A stretch of 64,000 nucleotides of DNA from Usnea hakonensis (GCA_013423325.1 BLJB01000039.1:124001-188000); one strand, 5' to 3'; counted from the stretch's first letter, positions 24,240 to 35,167 are shown. The notes: generated by a model not told the origin, from the letters alone. Made by a program: numbers and translations.

Positions 24240-25176
24240 ATGTCATCCTCCTCCAGCGTACCTCTTGGCTCCGCATCATCTCCAAATCCTTCCCCTGATG
24301 ACCGCAACTCCCAAACAACGACCCATGCCACCATGGCCTCTGCTGACGAAGAGACCGTACGCACCGTCAACAAGCTCCTATCCAGCGCTACGAGCCATCC
24401 TCGACACCCAGATCCTCGCTCTGGACTACTAGAAAGCCACATCCTTCCAATAATCTACACAAAATACCATTTCGAAGATTGCAAACTCGGCTTCCTACAA
24501 TACACAAAAGAAATGGTTGAAAAGCATCAAGAGGTAGGAGTTACGCTTAAAAAAGGAGACGTTGCGATATACTGGGCGATCCAGGTTCGACGGGAATATC
24601 CCGACGTACATCCTTTGAGGCAGATATTGATGGATCAGGTACTCCTCATCTACTACCAAGACATAAGAGTAAATCACACTGTATCTAACATTTGGGCGAT
24701 AGATGGGAAGTTCCGAAATCCAGCTCTTCTGGCAGCGCCAAATACAGCGCAGTAATAGGGACAAGAACTTACTGAGAACTCTAAAAAGGAGAGTCAAGAA
24801 GCTCAACAATAAAGTGGAGCTCCTGAACCAGCAAATTGCGCAAATGCATAAAGAACGTGACAAGCCCGTCGAGGTAGCCTTTTCTCCTCTGTAGGGCACA
24901 GAGCCATCACTGACATAAGAATAGGAAAACCACGGCGATAACTCTCGTGATGTATCGGACCATCTGTCAAGGGTAAAGATTTACGAACCAACTTCGGAGC
25001 AGCGTAAGAAGAGAAAGAGAGCTGTCAGTGAAGGTGTTGACGGAGGAGAGGATGAGAGTGGGGATGTGCAAGACGATGATCTTGGCACAGAAAAGAAAAG
25101 TGAGTACTTTGAGGATGCCTCTTTCGATGTTCAATGGACTGATCACGGGGTGCAATGTTACAGAGTACCGTCCTGA
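24240..25176 (+). CDS. Family A-like protein with coiled coil, copy A7
   Basis: 273 aa, exons 24240-24638, 24703-24873, 24925-25176; both introns phase 0. Module 1 is recognisable (FEDCKLGFLQYTKEMVEKHQ, then GVTLKKGDVAIYWAIQV, ending LMDQ at intron 1, the family position). Exon 2 starts MGSSEIQLFWQRQIQ, aligning with the SPAF..FW start of module 2, but then becomes a coiled coil with heptad-like RRVKKLNNKVELLNQQIA. The conserved IIP and ILEANP blocks are missing. Exon 3 is charged, with a clear nuclear-localisation-like cluster RKKRKRA and an acidic stretch. It looks like a diverged but intact, possibly dimerising offshoot of the family. The N-terminal Ser-rich start at 24240 is preferred over an upstream in-frame start. 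Confidence 0.65.
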
Positions 25177-25649
25177 TCACCTTATGTCTTCCATCTTCGG
25201 TCCTCATGAACATGACAAAGATGAGTAGATGCGCTTTGCGGATCGATTCGGACCAAGCTGGCACAAGGATTGTGACTCTCGATTCCAAGGCTAGTCGTTA
25301 CGTAGAATAGCGGACAAGGCTCAAGTTCTGCTTTAGAAAGGTACAATCAAAATCAAGCCTTGCTTGAATACAATAGACTTGAGCTTCTCAAAGATCACGC
25401 AGGAATCACCTTCTTACTTTTTCAAACCTAAGAGTACCAGGAACATGCTCTGATAATACTATCTCGTCCTACTTTTGACTTGAACCAGGCAAAATGCACT
25501 ATTCTATTTATCCTTAAATCGTTAATGACCAAACAGAAGCTGCCTTCTGCTCCAGTCCCAGACTCTCGATTACCCCGAACACGCTCCTGTTCTCCCAAAG
25601 AACCCAACTTGTCTTGGCAGAGTTTTAAACAAATCCATCTTGTGACTTG
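25177..25649. other. Intergenic
   Basis: No coding or structural signal seen apart from the 3' flank of copy A7. Confidence 0.4.
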
Positions 25650-25845
25650 AGAGCTTATTCACTACTGTTGAATCATGATGCATCACTTCTCAACACACGA
25701 AAAACATATGCTTGGCGATGGTCTTGGCAAATATCCTCATGAATGCATTCACCTGAGTCAAGAGCCAGATCACTACTGGTGAATTATGATGCATCACATC
25801 TCAACACACGAACGGTCTTGGCAGAGGCTTCACATGCTATATAAG
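25650..25845. repeat. Tandem duplication, period 111 bp
   Basis: CACTACTGTTGAATCATGAT at 25660 and CACTACTGGTGAATTATGAT at 25771, each followed by GCATCAC-TCTCAACACACGAA and further on GGTCTTGGCA. The copies have diverged slightly. The second copy ends at the TATA box at 25838. Confidence 0.7.
25838..25845 (+). promoter_or_regulatory. TATA box
   Basis: TATATAAG, followed by a CT-rich leader with several CAC/ACA words, as in strong fungal promoters. It would serve the small ORF starting at 26057. Confidence 0.4.
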
Positions 25846-26056
25846 GAGTTCTTTCTACAAATTGGACCATCAATCTTACATACTCCCACACTTCTCAACA
25901 TATCTAAATATACCTCTCCAGGCCATCACTAGGCCTCCCTTTGGCTGTGAGATAGCCCAACCACTTATATATACATAGTATATTCTCCTTTTGCATTATT
26001 TAAGCCGTCTCTCTCTCTTAGATAGATTCTATCAAGTCGAGTTCTCAGTATCTTAC

Positions 26057-26317
26057 ATGGTCCTTTTTCTCGCAAACAGAAGCATCAAGCATTTGTCCTT
26101 GATTGCCACTTCCAGTCAATATCAGAAGACATGCAACGCCGTAGAGAAGGCGAGAAAGGAGGAGAGTGAGGCGAGGGCTCAGGTGAAGCAATACGCTTCT
26201 GAGGGAGCGAACGTGCCATACACATTGGGAACACTGACCAGCGAGGAGCTGGCGGTCCATAGTGAAATCACTGCGGACGAGGAGGAGGAGGAGGAGAAGC
26301 GCGGATATCGTCGCTAG
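26057..26317 (+). CDS. Small charged hypothetical protein
   Basis: 86 codons in one frame from the ATG at 26057. The second half is strongly charged (NAVEKARKEESEARAQVKQY, then a run of seven acidic residues) and may be helical. A TATA box and pyrimidine-rich leader lie about 215 bp upstream. An acceptor-like TTCCAG at about 26113 suggests that the true N-terminus could be in an upstream exon. No family recognised. Confidence 0.3.
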   Translation: MVLFLANRSIKHLSLIATSSQYQKTCNAVEKARKEESEARAQVKQYASEGANVPYTLGTLTSEELAVHSEITADEEEEEEKRGYRR

Positions 26318-27033
26318 GCTTCCAGAACACTTCTCTCATTATTCTCAACATTCTCACATTCGAGGCATAGTCATCATACCAGCTCCTGCGCTCCCTTACG
26401 GCTCAGAACTGGATGTAAAGCAGACGCTTTGTCCGACGCCCGGGCTCTGTTCAAAGTATTTATGCCAGTCATAGAGTCTTCTTTGGGCTGTGTGATATAT
26501 CCGATCCCACCAATCAATAAACTCAAACAGCACCATTCCCGTGAGAACCCTCTCTCGTTCTTGATCTGAACGCACACTAAAGTCTCCCAGAAACCCGGCA
26601 TTTTTCACGCCCCCTATTCAAACACTGCTTCTCAAAGCCGAACGCTTCACCCTCCGAAATGCCCGAAGAGAGTTCCACGTAGTAGATGCAGCAAACGTTG
26701 TTGACGAAGAAGTCGTCACTTTGAATCATTCACCTCTGTCAACACTTCTAGTAACGTCTCTTGCAGTCAAAGATTTGCTCACCACTCATCTTTACCTTAA
26801 CATTTCATCAACTCTGTTGCCTGGTCTGACCACGTTTACATTTCCCCTTGTATCGAGCTCTATATATATACATACATCACCATCGACTCTCCCCATGACA
26901 TTCCACAGCCAACCAGACAACTTCCAATCTTACCACGACGCGCGCGCACCGCGTTCGCGACGGAGATGACCCAGCCGCCAACAACCCACAGATTGAGCCA
27001 GCTCCTGAAGTTCCCAGTCGTGAGATCCCCGAG
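26318..27033. other. Intergenic
   Basis: No gene recognised. In front of 27034 the frame GDDPAANNPQIEPAPEVP, SREIPE is open and in phase with copy A8, so its N-terminus may start upstream through an unseen exon. Confidence 0.35.
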
Positions 27034-27858
27034 ATGGACTGCCACCTGATTCAGATCAATTGGAGAAAGAATCACTTTGAGAAATTCAACTACACCATCA
27101 TCGAATTTTCGATTAGCTTCGTGAAAGCAATCCAGGCCAAAGGGCTCTCTCTGACCCGCAATAGTGTTGTGGGGGTACGGCGACTTGTCCTTACCGCAGA
27201 GGATTCTTCCGCCGACTTGTCAGCTAGGATTATAGCTATTGAACGGGCTTGTCAAGTTCTGGAAGTCCTGGCTCAGGAGGACGAGGTTCGCAGAATGGCG
27301 AGGGGCCATCAGCAGGTTTGGAGACTCTACTGGGGAGGGAAATGCAACGTGCACTGTACTAGAGGCTCAGGTGAACTTACCTTACACGTGGGTTCGAGCA
27401 GTTCGTGAAAACTGACCGAGTCATATACGTTGTAGGCCGACTCCCCACGCTTTTACGCATTCTGTGTTCAGAACAGGCTGGTGAATGTATCAAGGGATGA
27501 CGACCAAGAAGATCCCGAGTTTCGACAAAGTAAACGCGAAATACGGCGGAACGAGAACAGGGAGTGGCCCGGTATCTTTGTCATGGAAAAGCGCCCTGAT
27601 CTTTGCAGCACCATTATCCACTCTCAAGACCTGCGCGTTCCCGGGTTTGGGCTGCAAACCCTGAAAGATGTGCAGTTCGAGAATATTGTGCGCTTGATTT
27701 TGCAGGCGCACTCAAAGATAGGAATAGGGTACTCCGGTATGATACTTCTATGGGAGGCTATTGTCAATCGAGCATTCAATTGTGCATATGCACGCAAAAA
27801 GGAGACAAAACTATTAGAGGTATGGATTCGTCACTTCAAAGACTCGACCGACAAGTAA
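27034..27858 (+). CDS. Family A protein (unknown function), copy A8, possibly decaying
   Basis: Module 1 region 27034 to about 27260 (HFEKFNYTIIEFSISFVKAI, GLSLTRNSVVGVRRL). Its donor is unresolved because several GT candidates between 27258 and 27371 exist. Module 2 exon begins at 27436 after CGTTGTAG: ADSPRFYAFCVQN, then NREWPGIFVMEKRPDL, GFGLQTLKDVQFENIVRLIL, LLWEAIVNRAF, aligning with A1 (KDVKYRFLVRNIL, LLWDAVVYTIF). It reads to a stop at 27858. A second family intron (GTATGG...AAACAG, 27820-27878) would lead to a charged tail at 27880-28049 (MPVHGYTQEQHAQIVQE...), but that tail is out of phase by one base, so the gene ends early or is decaying. Confidence 0.5.
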
Positions 27859-28437
27859 AAGGCTGACCCGAAAAACAGCATGCCTGTACACGGTTACACA
27901 CAGGAGCAGCACGCACAAATTGTCCAGGAGACACGCCTGCGCACGACGCTTGAGACGACGGTTCAACGCGTGGAACAGCGTTTCGGAAAGGCTAAAAAAA
28001 CCCGACTCGCTTTCCATACAGGTGGTGACCAAAGCGAAGTCAGTCTCTGAAGGGCATCCACGCCCCCCTAGAGGCAATCCTAGACGTGCTTCGTTACGCC
28101 GTAGGTCCCTCGAGTTCCTCTGTGCGCCACGCGTGCGCTTTGAGGGGGTCATTGCTAACATTCTTTTAGAATCGCGCAAGGGGGTTGCAGATGTTGGGTA
28201 GGACTTCTATCCAGTATTACGCTTCATGAAATACGTCATTCTACTCGTTTTAGCCGTGGAAACGTAGGTATAAGTGGACTTTGCCTTATCAAGACTCTAG
28301 AACCTCGCCTTTCAGCAGTCTACTTTCCATCTTCGAGAGAGGCGCTTCATCTAGATTATCTTTACACTGCAGATACAAGCACACAAAACCCCTCCGCAAT
28401 CAAACACAACATCTTCCTTGAACGCCAACGCTATCCC
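27859..28437. other. Family A tail relic and intergenic DNA
   Basis: 27880-28049 (+) is an open, Gln/Arg-rich frame (TTVQRVEQRFGKAKKTR) that looks like the third exon of copy A8. The rest holds nothing recognised and includes the 3' flank of the GT8 gene. Confidence 0.4.
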
Positions 28438-29742
28438 CTAAAGTAAATACCCTTCTCCTTTCCACGCCCGCGGAGGACACAGTTCCGCAGCCTTGCTTCT
28501 CCATAATTCAAACCCCTTTGCGAAAAGCGGATGAGCGTCTGGTCTCTCTCTCTTCACATCATCCACGAATTTCTGCCACGGCTTCCCAAGCGCCGTATAA
28601 TGCATCACCTTTACTTCGTTATAGACAAGTTGCAACGTCGTTCGCAAACGTTCACCTCGCTCTTTCATTTCATCTCTCGAAACTTGGTCCTTGTGCGTCG
28701 TCTCGACTTCATTGCTGGCCGCTTGTATTATCTTTTCGCGGTTTGCTGTTGCGTCGCGGTACTCGCTGAGGAGAATCTGATCCGCGTGTGAGAGATTGCT
28801 GGTGTTGTTTGTGGCAAGCGGGATTTCGAGTGACGGAGGTATTTCTATTGGTTGAGGATCCGGCCTTGGACGCATCTTTTTCGAGGGTTTCCAGGAGGTG
28901 TCTCTTGGGGGCTCAGAGCCTTGCCACCATTTTGGTATGTTATTTGTTTCCCATTCACTGTTGAGGGTACAATAGTCACCCGGTAGTATCATGACCGTGT
29001 CAGCGAACATTTGGTTCAAGAGATCCATGTCGAATGTGTCATCCGTTATATTTTGGAGGGCAAGTTCCATCCGACTCCATAGTCTGTCGCTAAGATTGAC
29101 AAGGAGGAAGGCGGACGTGAAACCATGTGAGCCTTGCCAGTAGGCGCGGGGAGCCGCAAGATCAACTGCTGGAAGGGAAAAGACATGATCGAGGGATTGC
29201 AATATGACTTGGTCTGAGTCAAGGATGAGGACTCTTTTCAAAGAGGGTATGTACTGATGAAGACGGAATCCGACGAGCTTGAGGAGGACGTCAGTGTAGT
29301 AGGATTTTTTGTTCTCGTATAGTGGTGGAGGTTGGTAGGGTATAACGGTGGCATTCTGCGCTGTGAGATTGGAGAGATATTCGGAGCCAAGTGTAGGCTT
29401 GACGAGGACTATGATCCGGTGTTTCGTATGAAAGATATTGTTCAGGCGATCTATGTTGATAATGACGGAGCAGGCATACTCAGCCGTGGTGGCATAGAAG
29501 ACATAACCGTATGGACTAGGGCTGAAATCTGGCAAACTTGTCACATTGCCTGTTTGCGTGAGGCCTTGTGTAGGTCCTACATTAGTGTCGTTATGTCTGA
29601 TCTGTGGTGTGATGTGGCCAGGATAGGAAAAGTCGTTATACCGGTGTTGCGTATCAGAATGGCGTCCTATCCAGAACCAGACGAAGGAGACGGTACAGGC
29701 CAAAGGTACGAGAATTTTCCGTATCAAATAGTGAGCTACCAT
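28438..29742 (-). CDS. GT8-family glycosyltransferase, type II membrane protein
   Basis: Intronless, 434 aa. A short cytoplasmic N-terminus is followed by a membrane anchor at about residues 9-25 (KILVPLACTVSFVWFW) and a Ser/Thr/Asn-rich stem with N-glycosylation sequons. The catalytic domain starts near residue 79 (YGYVFYATTAEYACSVIINI). The GT8 DxD metal/nucleotide-sugar motif is LILDSDQVIL at about 172-181. LNSEWETNNI and the C-terminal VMHYTALGKPWQKF correspond to the other conserved GT8 blocks (HxxxxxKPW). Fungal proteins of this layout are often called Gnt1-like N-acetylglucosaminyltransferases. The sugar donor is not provable from sequence. Expected in the Golgi. Complete, with no oddities. 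Confidence 0.85.
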   Translation of the reverse strand: MVAHYLIRKILVPLACTVSFVWFWIGRHSDTQHRYNDFSYPGHITPQIRHNDTNVGPTQGLTQTGNVTSLPDFSPSPYGYVFYATTAEYACSVIINIDRLNNIFHTKHRIIVLVKPTLGSEYLSNLTAQNATVIPYQPPPLYENKKSYYTDVLLKLVGFRLHQYIPSLKRVLILDSDQVILQSLDHVFSLPAVDLAAPRAYWQGSHGFTSAFLLVNLSDRLWSRMELALQNITDDTFDMDLLNQMFADTVMILPGDYCTLNSEWETNNIPKWWQGSEPPRDTSWKPSKKMRPRPDPQPIEIPPSLEIPLATNNTSNLSHADQILLSEYRDATANREKIIQAASNEVETTHKDQVSRDEMKERGERLRTTLQLVYNEVKVMHYTALGKPWQKFVDDVKRERPDAHPLFAKGFELWRSKAAELCPPRAWKGEGYLL

Positions 29743-30832
29743 GATGGCTTACCGAGGACCACGACAAATTGACATAGGACATAATGGGTATCCCGGGATT
29801 TTTGCTACAAATTGGCCTTCGCGGAAAATAACATGCAGGTGCTTACAGTCGACTTGAGTGCCATCACTCCTTTGGAGCAACCTAATACGCAAGCAATGAT
29901 GATACCATGTTCGGTGAGTTGTACAGTATCAAAGCCACAAGATAGCACAAGGAAGCAATGAAGGCTTTCCGCACCACAGCCCCCATAGGTAGATCTTCAA
30001 ATCTAAACTACCATCTGCCCTGCGGGGGACCATGGCTTATAAAACGAGGTCTAAAAGATTTCGCGCTCTTCATATGCTTCCGATGGCTTCAGGCGACTGT
30101 ACCAGGCTTACGCGCAGAAGCGCATCAGACATTTTCGTCCTGACAAATGACATGGTACTCGCGAACTCTTGGACATATTGGACATTGGTCAAAGTGAGAG
30201 TTCCTGGTCATACTCTGTAAACGGTACAGTAGCTCAGGGGCCGATGGCTTTTCGTCGTGGTGGTGGTGGTGGTGGTGGTGGTGTACCTAGTAAGAGGATG
30301 ATTTGCGCCGGGAAAGCCTTTATTCCGTTTCGAGAATAGTGTGGGACGGTAAGGTTTGATGATTGGCCTAAGTTCCCTATCATTTATCCCCACTGTCAGA
30401 CTGTTACGGCTGCTGTAGGCTTGCCAAAGGACCAGTGTGGCTTGCGCCACTCTACGTGAACGTAATTAAAGCTTGTGGAAATAGGTTCTTGGGCCCACTC
30501 AACCCCATCGCACCACATTTGTAGTATTCCAGATTGCTGTTTGGAGTCAACTGGTGAGATATTGTCCTATTCCCAATGACGTCCATGCTTAGTTGCCACC
30601 GCCCGTGACCATTTAAACAAGTCCCGGTCCTTCGTTAACGCGAGAAACAATCTTTATCTATCAGTTCCCAACTTTTGCGACTGGCGGGAGCACATCTGTA
30701 CTGAAAATGTAGAGCTCTAGCTAGCGTCGTCGTCCGACTTCGAGCTGTCTCTAGGCACAAGACTTTGAAGAAAATCGAGTCGAGCAGGGTTGTCAACCTA
30801 ATAGACTCCGGTCAGCGAGTTTGGTTGTGCAA
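29743..30832. other. Intergenic between GT8 and ARM-repeat genes
   Basis: No gene recognised. Contains a (GGT)n microsatellite at 30257-30283. Confidence 0.5.
30257..30283. repeat. (GGT)n microsatellite
   Basis: Nine uninterrupted GGT/TGG triplets. Confidence 0.9.
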
Positions 30833-32969
30833 TCAACTTTGGCAGGGGATAATACTAACACTGTGCTTCAACAGCCTGTTAGCGAGGATCCGGGCATTGT
30901 CCTGATTCTTTGAATGCGCATCTTGGCTGCAGACCGCTGCTTTGAAGACATTCTTAGTTTCATCTCCGCACAGTGCATTGTAGATGGCTTCAACCCATTC
31001 TTCTGAACCAGCCATCAAAACCAAGCCGAACCATCCTTCTGTCACAAGCGAAGGGTTCTCGGACTCCACCATCATTGCTAGCACAGGCTTGACCATCTCG
31101 TCAGGACGCAAATTCACCTGGTTCACTGCTGCCTCCACAAGCGACATTCGAAAGCGCGAGTCCTCGCTGTCACCACTATTGGCTGTCCGCCACATCTCTA
31201 CAATAGTACGTGCAATCTCGGTCTTGATTGCTAGATCTTGAGTATTGTCGTAGAGATGAAGAAGCCTAGAGGCATAGCTCTCATTCTCAGCTGAGGTATT
31301 TGGCCTCAAGAATAGCTGGACATTGTCGAAGCATCCTCTTAACAGTTGTCTTACGAGGCTAGCCGCACCATAGTGTAAGGCTGGACTTTCGAACTTGGAC
31401 CAAAGCGAAGTTATGCCTTCAAAGTTTTCGATTTCTTTTTTGTTTGCTGCAGGTACTGCTAGGTTCTTCATGAGTCGAATCGATTCTTCCAATACTTGGA
31501 GACTGCTAGGACTATCCAGGTGGGACCTGAGTAGCCAGTGAACCTTGAGGATCGTCACCATGTCTATAGCATTCTGGTCAGAGCTCGCCACATTGCGGAG
31601 TATGCTGCAAGCACAAAGTTGCATCTGCGGTTCATCTATCACAAGCCACGATGTAAGTCGCCGAACAAAATCCGATACGGGCAAATAATTGACCGTAAAT
31701 TCCTTCAGCGCAGTCATTTCCCATAAATTTGCAGACAAGGCAGAGCGCAAGGCCGAAAGCTGAGCTTCATCCTCGGGATCCTGGGCTCGGCGTAGCAATT
31801 TCGGTTCGAGTTTCGACCCAGAAAAACAGTCGACACTCGCAGCGTCTTGAGTGTATGTCAAAACAATCAAATCAAGGATGACCGACAATTTGCAATCTTT
31901 TATCAAGGCCTTCTGGATTTGCTCTTGCTTTGAAAGAGTGACGATTGCCTTCACCAAGTAAATATGGGTCTCGATGTCTGCAGCCGGAATTATGATGGCT
32001 TGATAGATGATCGTAATTGCTTGAGTATCGGGATACAGCTCCGCATTAACTGCTCTCCTTTTATTAACTTCTTCGTTTCAAGCGGTCTACCAGTGTACTC
32101 ACAATTCTCTACGCCGACGTCTAGAAGGAAAGAAACCTGGGGAAGAAAAGTTACATCATAGCACCGGTGGTGCATCATTTGAATGATGCTGTGAAATAGC
32201 CCGTTCGCTCTTAGAGCTTTTTCCGCCGGTTCTCATAGGCGTCAGCTTGATCCTCCTGATGGGGTGGACGGAAGAATACCATAGTCGAGGCAAAGATTAC
32301 ACAGCACACCGATGGCAAGATCTGCATTCGATTTTTCACTTAGGCGATCGAGCAAAGCTGGCAGCCTCAGCTTGGCAAGAGCACGCTCTCGATTGATATC
32401 TTAAAGCCCTATCAGTATTAAGAGCCGAGCACTTCATCTTGATACGAACCCAGATCAGCGCAGGAATTGCCTACTAAGCGTAGAGCATCCGAAGTCCACT
32501 CGTGTTCAATCTCTTCTGCAGCAAGAAGGTCCAGGTAGAAGTCCAGTATACTCGCCTCCCCAAAAGGTAGTCGCCACGGCTCTGGGCACGTGTCAGCAAG
32601 GGTCTTCTTTGTCTTGGTCTTTGACACAAAAGTCGCAAATTTACCGTATCGACTGCCGTCAGCTAAGACCTTTGTAGCAGGTGTAATGGTTGCAGGCGAT
32701 TTCTCATGTAGGTATCGAAGGATAGAGACCACGGCCCGCAAAGCTTTACCCAACTCAAATCCAGCGTGCGCGTGCTCGAAGATTGTAGGCCAGTCATCGA
32801 AGCCTAAGCCAACGTGGTCTTGAGGCACGACATCCTCGAAGATCTCAGACAAAAGAGGGAACATTCGGGGTCTTGCCGGCACAGGATGCGCTATGGATGC
32901 CTCCTTAGAATGACACGGGGAACTTGTCTCCACTAGACTTGGCAGCAGTGATTCCATGACGTAGTGCAT
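30833..32969 (-). CDS. ARM-repeat protein, SmgGDS (Rap1GDS1)-like
   Basis: Four exons on minus: 32969-32450, 32399-32280, 32231-32103, 32049-30833, giving 661 aa with all joins in frame. Introns are 48-53 nt, with GCTGAC visible as branch site in intron 2. Joined protein reads LVGNSCADLDINRERALAKL, LPALLDRL, GVLCNLCLDYEPAEKALRAN, which is the armadillo-type layout of fungal homologues of the small-GTPase GDP-dissociation stimulator RAP1GDS1. The long last exon continues with helical repeats (LCACSILRNVASSDQNA, RLMKNLAVPAANKKEIENFE, LHYGAASLVRQLLRG). By family it would bind or chaperone Ras/Rho-type GTPases in the cytosol; the specific GTPase is unknown. The first methionine could be MHYV at 32969 or MESL four codons later. 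Confidence 0.75.
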
Positions 32970-33519
32970 ATATGATGAAGATTACCACCTAGCCGGAAGA
33001 TCGATTCGTTGCGCTCTTTGGACTGCAAACAAGATGCTGTTGGTCCTCACTCATCGGACAGCCAAAGGTGAAGGTCTTCTGACTAATATATAAAAGATAC
33101 TACCGAGACTGCTGGCCAAATGTCGTAGACATAGATCCATACCCTTTGAAATACTGCAAAATGCTAGAAAGAAATCGGTAAATTGGTCTTTAAGGCCAAA
33201 AGATGGCGGAAAGGGGGTTTCTGTCGTGACCGATCATGCTGACCCCCTTCCACAACCTATCAAATGATCCACGGATTTTGCAATCAGTGTTATGGACCAA
33301 GAATAATTTCTCTGTTCTACTCTTGTTGTAACGGAGGACAATGAGCGATCTGTAAGCGACGAGCTCGGCATCCCGGCACTATGTTTCTCCGAATGCCGAT
33401 AAACCATTGGAAAGAGTACTGAGACCTTTTCACATACGTGCTTCACCACGGTCATTACAATTGGAATTTTCTCCATTGGATTTCCTTTTTCCTCCCGCCA
33501 GCCATCTACACCCCTAATC
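32970..33519. promoter_or_regulatory. Shared promoter region, ARM-repeat gene (-) and DPM3 (+)
   Basis: 550 bp between two divergent starts. No TATA box or clear known site. Open frames on both strands here are chance. Confidence 0.4.
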
Positions 33520-33921
33520 ATGACAAGGGCACAACAAACCATCTCTCTGGCACTGCTAGCCTCCTCCGTAAGCTGCCTCAGTCACAACTCTGCCACCAAT
33601 TGAACATCACTAACGCTATGCTCTCCCAGCTCTACCTAGCCTGCTTCCTCCACATAATACCCTTCACCAAAACCGTCCAAGACGAAATAATACCCGTCGT
33701 ATGCTGCTTTTCCTTCCAGATATTCATTGCTACAGCAAAGCCGATAACAGCTGCAATAGTTTCCTTTCTGGGCCCTCGTCTCGTTGGGTTCCTATCTCCT
33801 CTTCAAGCTAGGGTGGGGCGTGTTCACGTTCAATGATGTACCGGAAGCACATAAGGAATTGATGGGGGAGATTGATATGGCGAGGGAAGAGCTGAAGAGG
33901 AACGGGATTGATGTGGATTGA
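33520..33921 (+). CDS. DPM3: Dolichol-phosphate mannosyltransferase subunit 3
   Basis: Small ER membrane subunit that stabilises the catalytic DPM1 in dolichol-phosphate-mannose synthesis, needed for N-glycosylation, O-mannosylation and GPI anchors. Three exons, 33520-33567, 33630-33698 and 33760-33921, give 92 aa, the expected length. First membrane segment TISLALLASS-LYLACFLHII runs across intron 1, then VQDEIIPV and the second segment FPFWALVSLGSYLLFKLGWG across intron 2. The conserved C-terminal signature FTFNDVPEAHKELMGEID, then AREELKRNGIDVD closes the protein. Introns are 62 and 61 nt. Intron 1 has a textbook CACTAAC branch site. The long open frame covering this locus in another phase is a shadow. 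Confidence 0.93.
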
Positions 33922-34275
33922 TATTTAGAAGGCGTTCTAAAAAATTAAACAAAATCTCTGAGCCAGCCGGCTCTTTTATCTGGATATATTCTTGTCCCAC
34001 CACTTGCTGTCCGCAATCCCAGGACGTCAGATGGCAACCTTTCATGTGTCTCGTTTCCCCTCTCACCTTGCCTTGCCACACGTAATGCCTAGTGACGGAT
34101 GCACCCCTACCGAGAGGGCCATGTGCCATCAGTTGACCCTCATCCATCCTATATACCTTGACGACCATTAAGGACGGCATTTTGACCCCTCCCCATCTAC
34201 CACGCTTGACCATATGCACTCCATCCCAACCCACATCCAGCCCGTACACACTAATCTTTTCCCCCCCAACCAGCT
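33922..34275. other. 3' region between convergent genes
   Basis: 354 bp between the DPM3 stop and the stop of the minus-strand neighbour. It holds both 3' UTRs; nothing else seen. Confidence 0.5.
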
Positions 34276-34965
34276 TCACCCCGCACGCCCCACAGCCCTC
34301 CTATCCCTCAACCTCTTCTCCGTAACCATAAACTCCCTGATCCCCACCGGCACCCCCTCAAACAGCCCCCCCTCCAAATCCATCCCACCAATCCCATCCA
34401 TGTCCCCCACGGCACCCTCATCCCCGGCACCCTCATCCCCGGCATCCTCTCCACCCCCCACCACCCTCTTCACCTCCCCCCTCCTCGCCCTCGCCCATTC
34501 CTCCACCTCCTCCCTATAAGCATCCCAAACACAATTCACACACCCACTCATACAGCAATTCTCCGGCTCCGGCGGCCGTCCCAATCCCTTTTCCCCCCTC
34601 ATCAGCCCGCGCATTCGCGCAGACGGTCCCGCCAGTGGCGTTGAGAACAAAACTCTGTTGTCGGGAGGCTTGTCGCTGCCTTCAAAGGCCTGGCTGCTTT
34701 GGATGGGAGGTGGTAGAGATGCGGCGGAGGGCGGGGACGTGGCTTGCGAGGAAGTGGGATTTGAAGATTTGGGTGCGCGGGTTGGGTTGATGGTCTGTTT
34801 TGCTGGGTTGGGGGTGGGTTGGGAGAGGAGGAGGGAGTAGTAGTCGTCTTGGCAGGGGGGTTGCGAGGTGGGAGGGGGGCGGTCGCGAAGGCGGAGGCGG
34901 GCGGAGAGGTGGAAGAGGCGGTAGGGGTGGAGGCGGGTTGGATGGAGGCGTGGGACGGACATCAT
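34276..34965 (-). CDS. Oxidoreductase-like domain protein (OXLD1-like), probably mitochondrial
   Basis: Intronless, 229 aa. The N-terminus is Arg/His/Leu-rich with almost no acidic residues (RLHPTRLHPYRLFHLSARLR), as expected for a mitochondrial presequence. A Pro/Ser linker follows. The family core is RPPEPENCCMSGCVNCVWD, then YREEVEEWARAR at about residues 130-160, the Cys-rich CCxxGCxxCV signature of the oxidoreductase-like N-terminal domain. The C-terminal part is Gly/Asp-rich with tandem AGDEGAGDEGA, then GIREFMVTEKRLRDRR. The molecular role of the family is poorly known despite its name. The sequence is strikingly C-rich on the plus strand (G-rich coding strand). Confidence 0.8.
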   Translation of the reverse strand: MMSVPRLHPTRLHPYRLFHLSARLRLRDRPPPTSQPPCQDDYYSLLLSQPTPNPAKQTINPTRAPKSSNPTSSQATSPPSAASLPPPIQSSQAFEGSDKPPDNRVLFSTPLAGPSARMRGLMRGEKGLGRPPEPENCCMSGCVNCVWDAYREEVEEWARARRGEVKRVVGGGEDAGDEGAGDEGAVGDMDGIGGMDLEGGLFEGVPVGIREFMVTEKRLRDRRAVGRAG

Positions 34966-35167
34966 GTGTTTGGGAAAGGATGGTCAAATTGAGGGGAATT
35001 TGATGGTTACTTTTGCAATAGAGGATTATGGTGGTAGCGTGGCGATATACGTCTACTTTAGCTTCGCCGGCCTCTATAGCACGATGGACGGAACGCTCTA
35101 TTCAAGAACTACTCCAAGACTTCTTGCCCATTCATGTACACTCTGAAAGATTCTACGTAACCTTCGT

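Noticed and set aside
33438..33836. 132-aa plus-strand ORF
   Set aside because: Runs through both DPM3 introns in the wrong phase for part of its length; the spliced reading gives complete DPM3.
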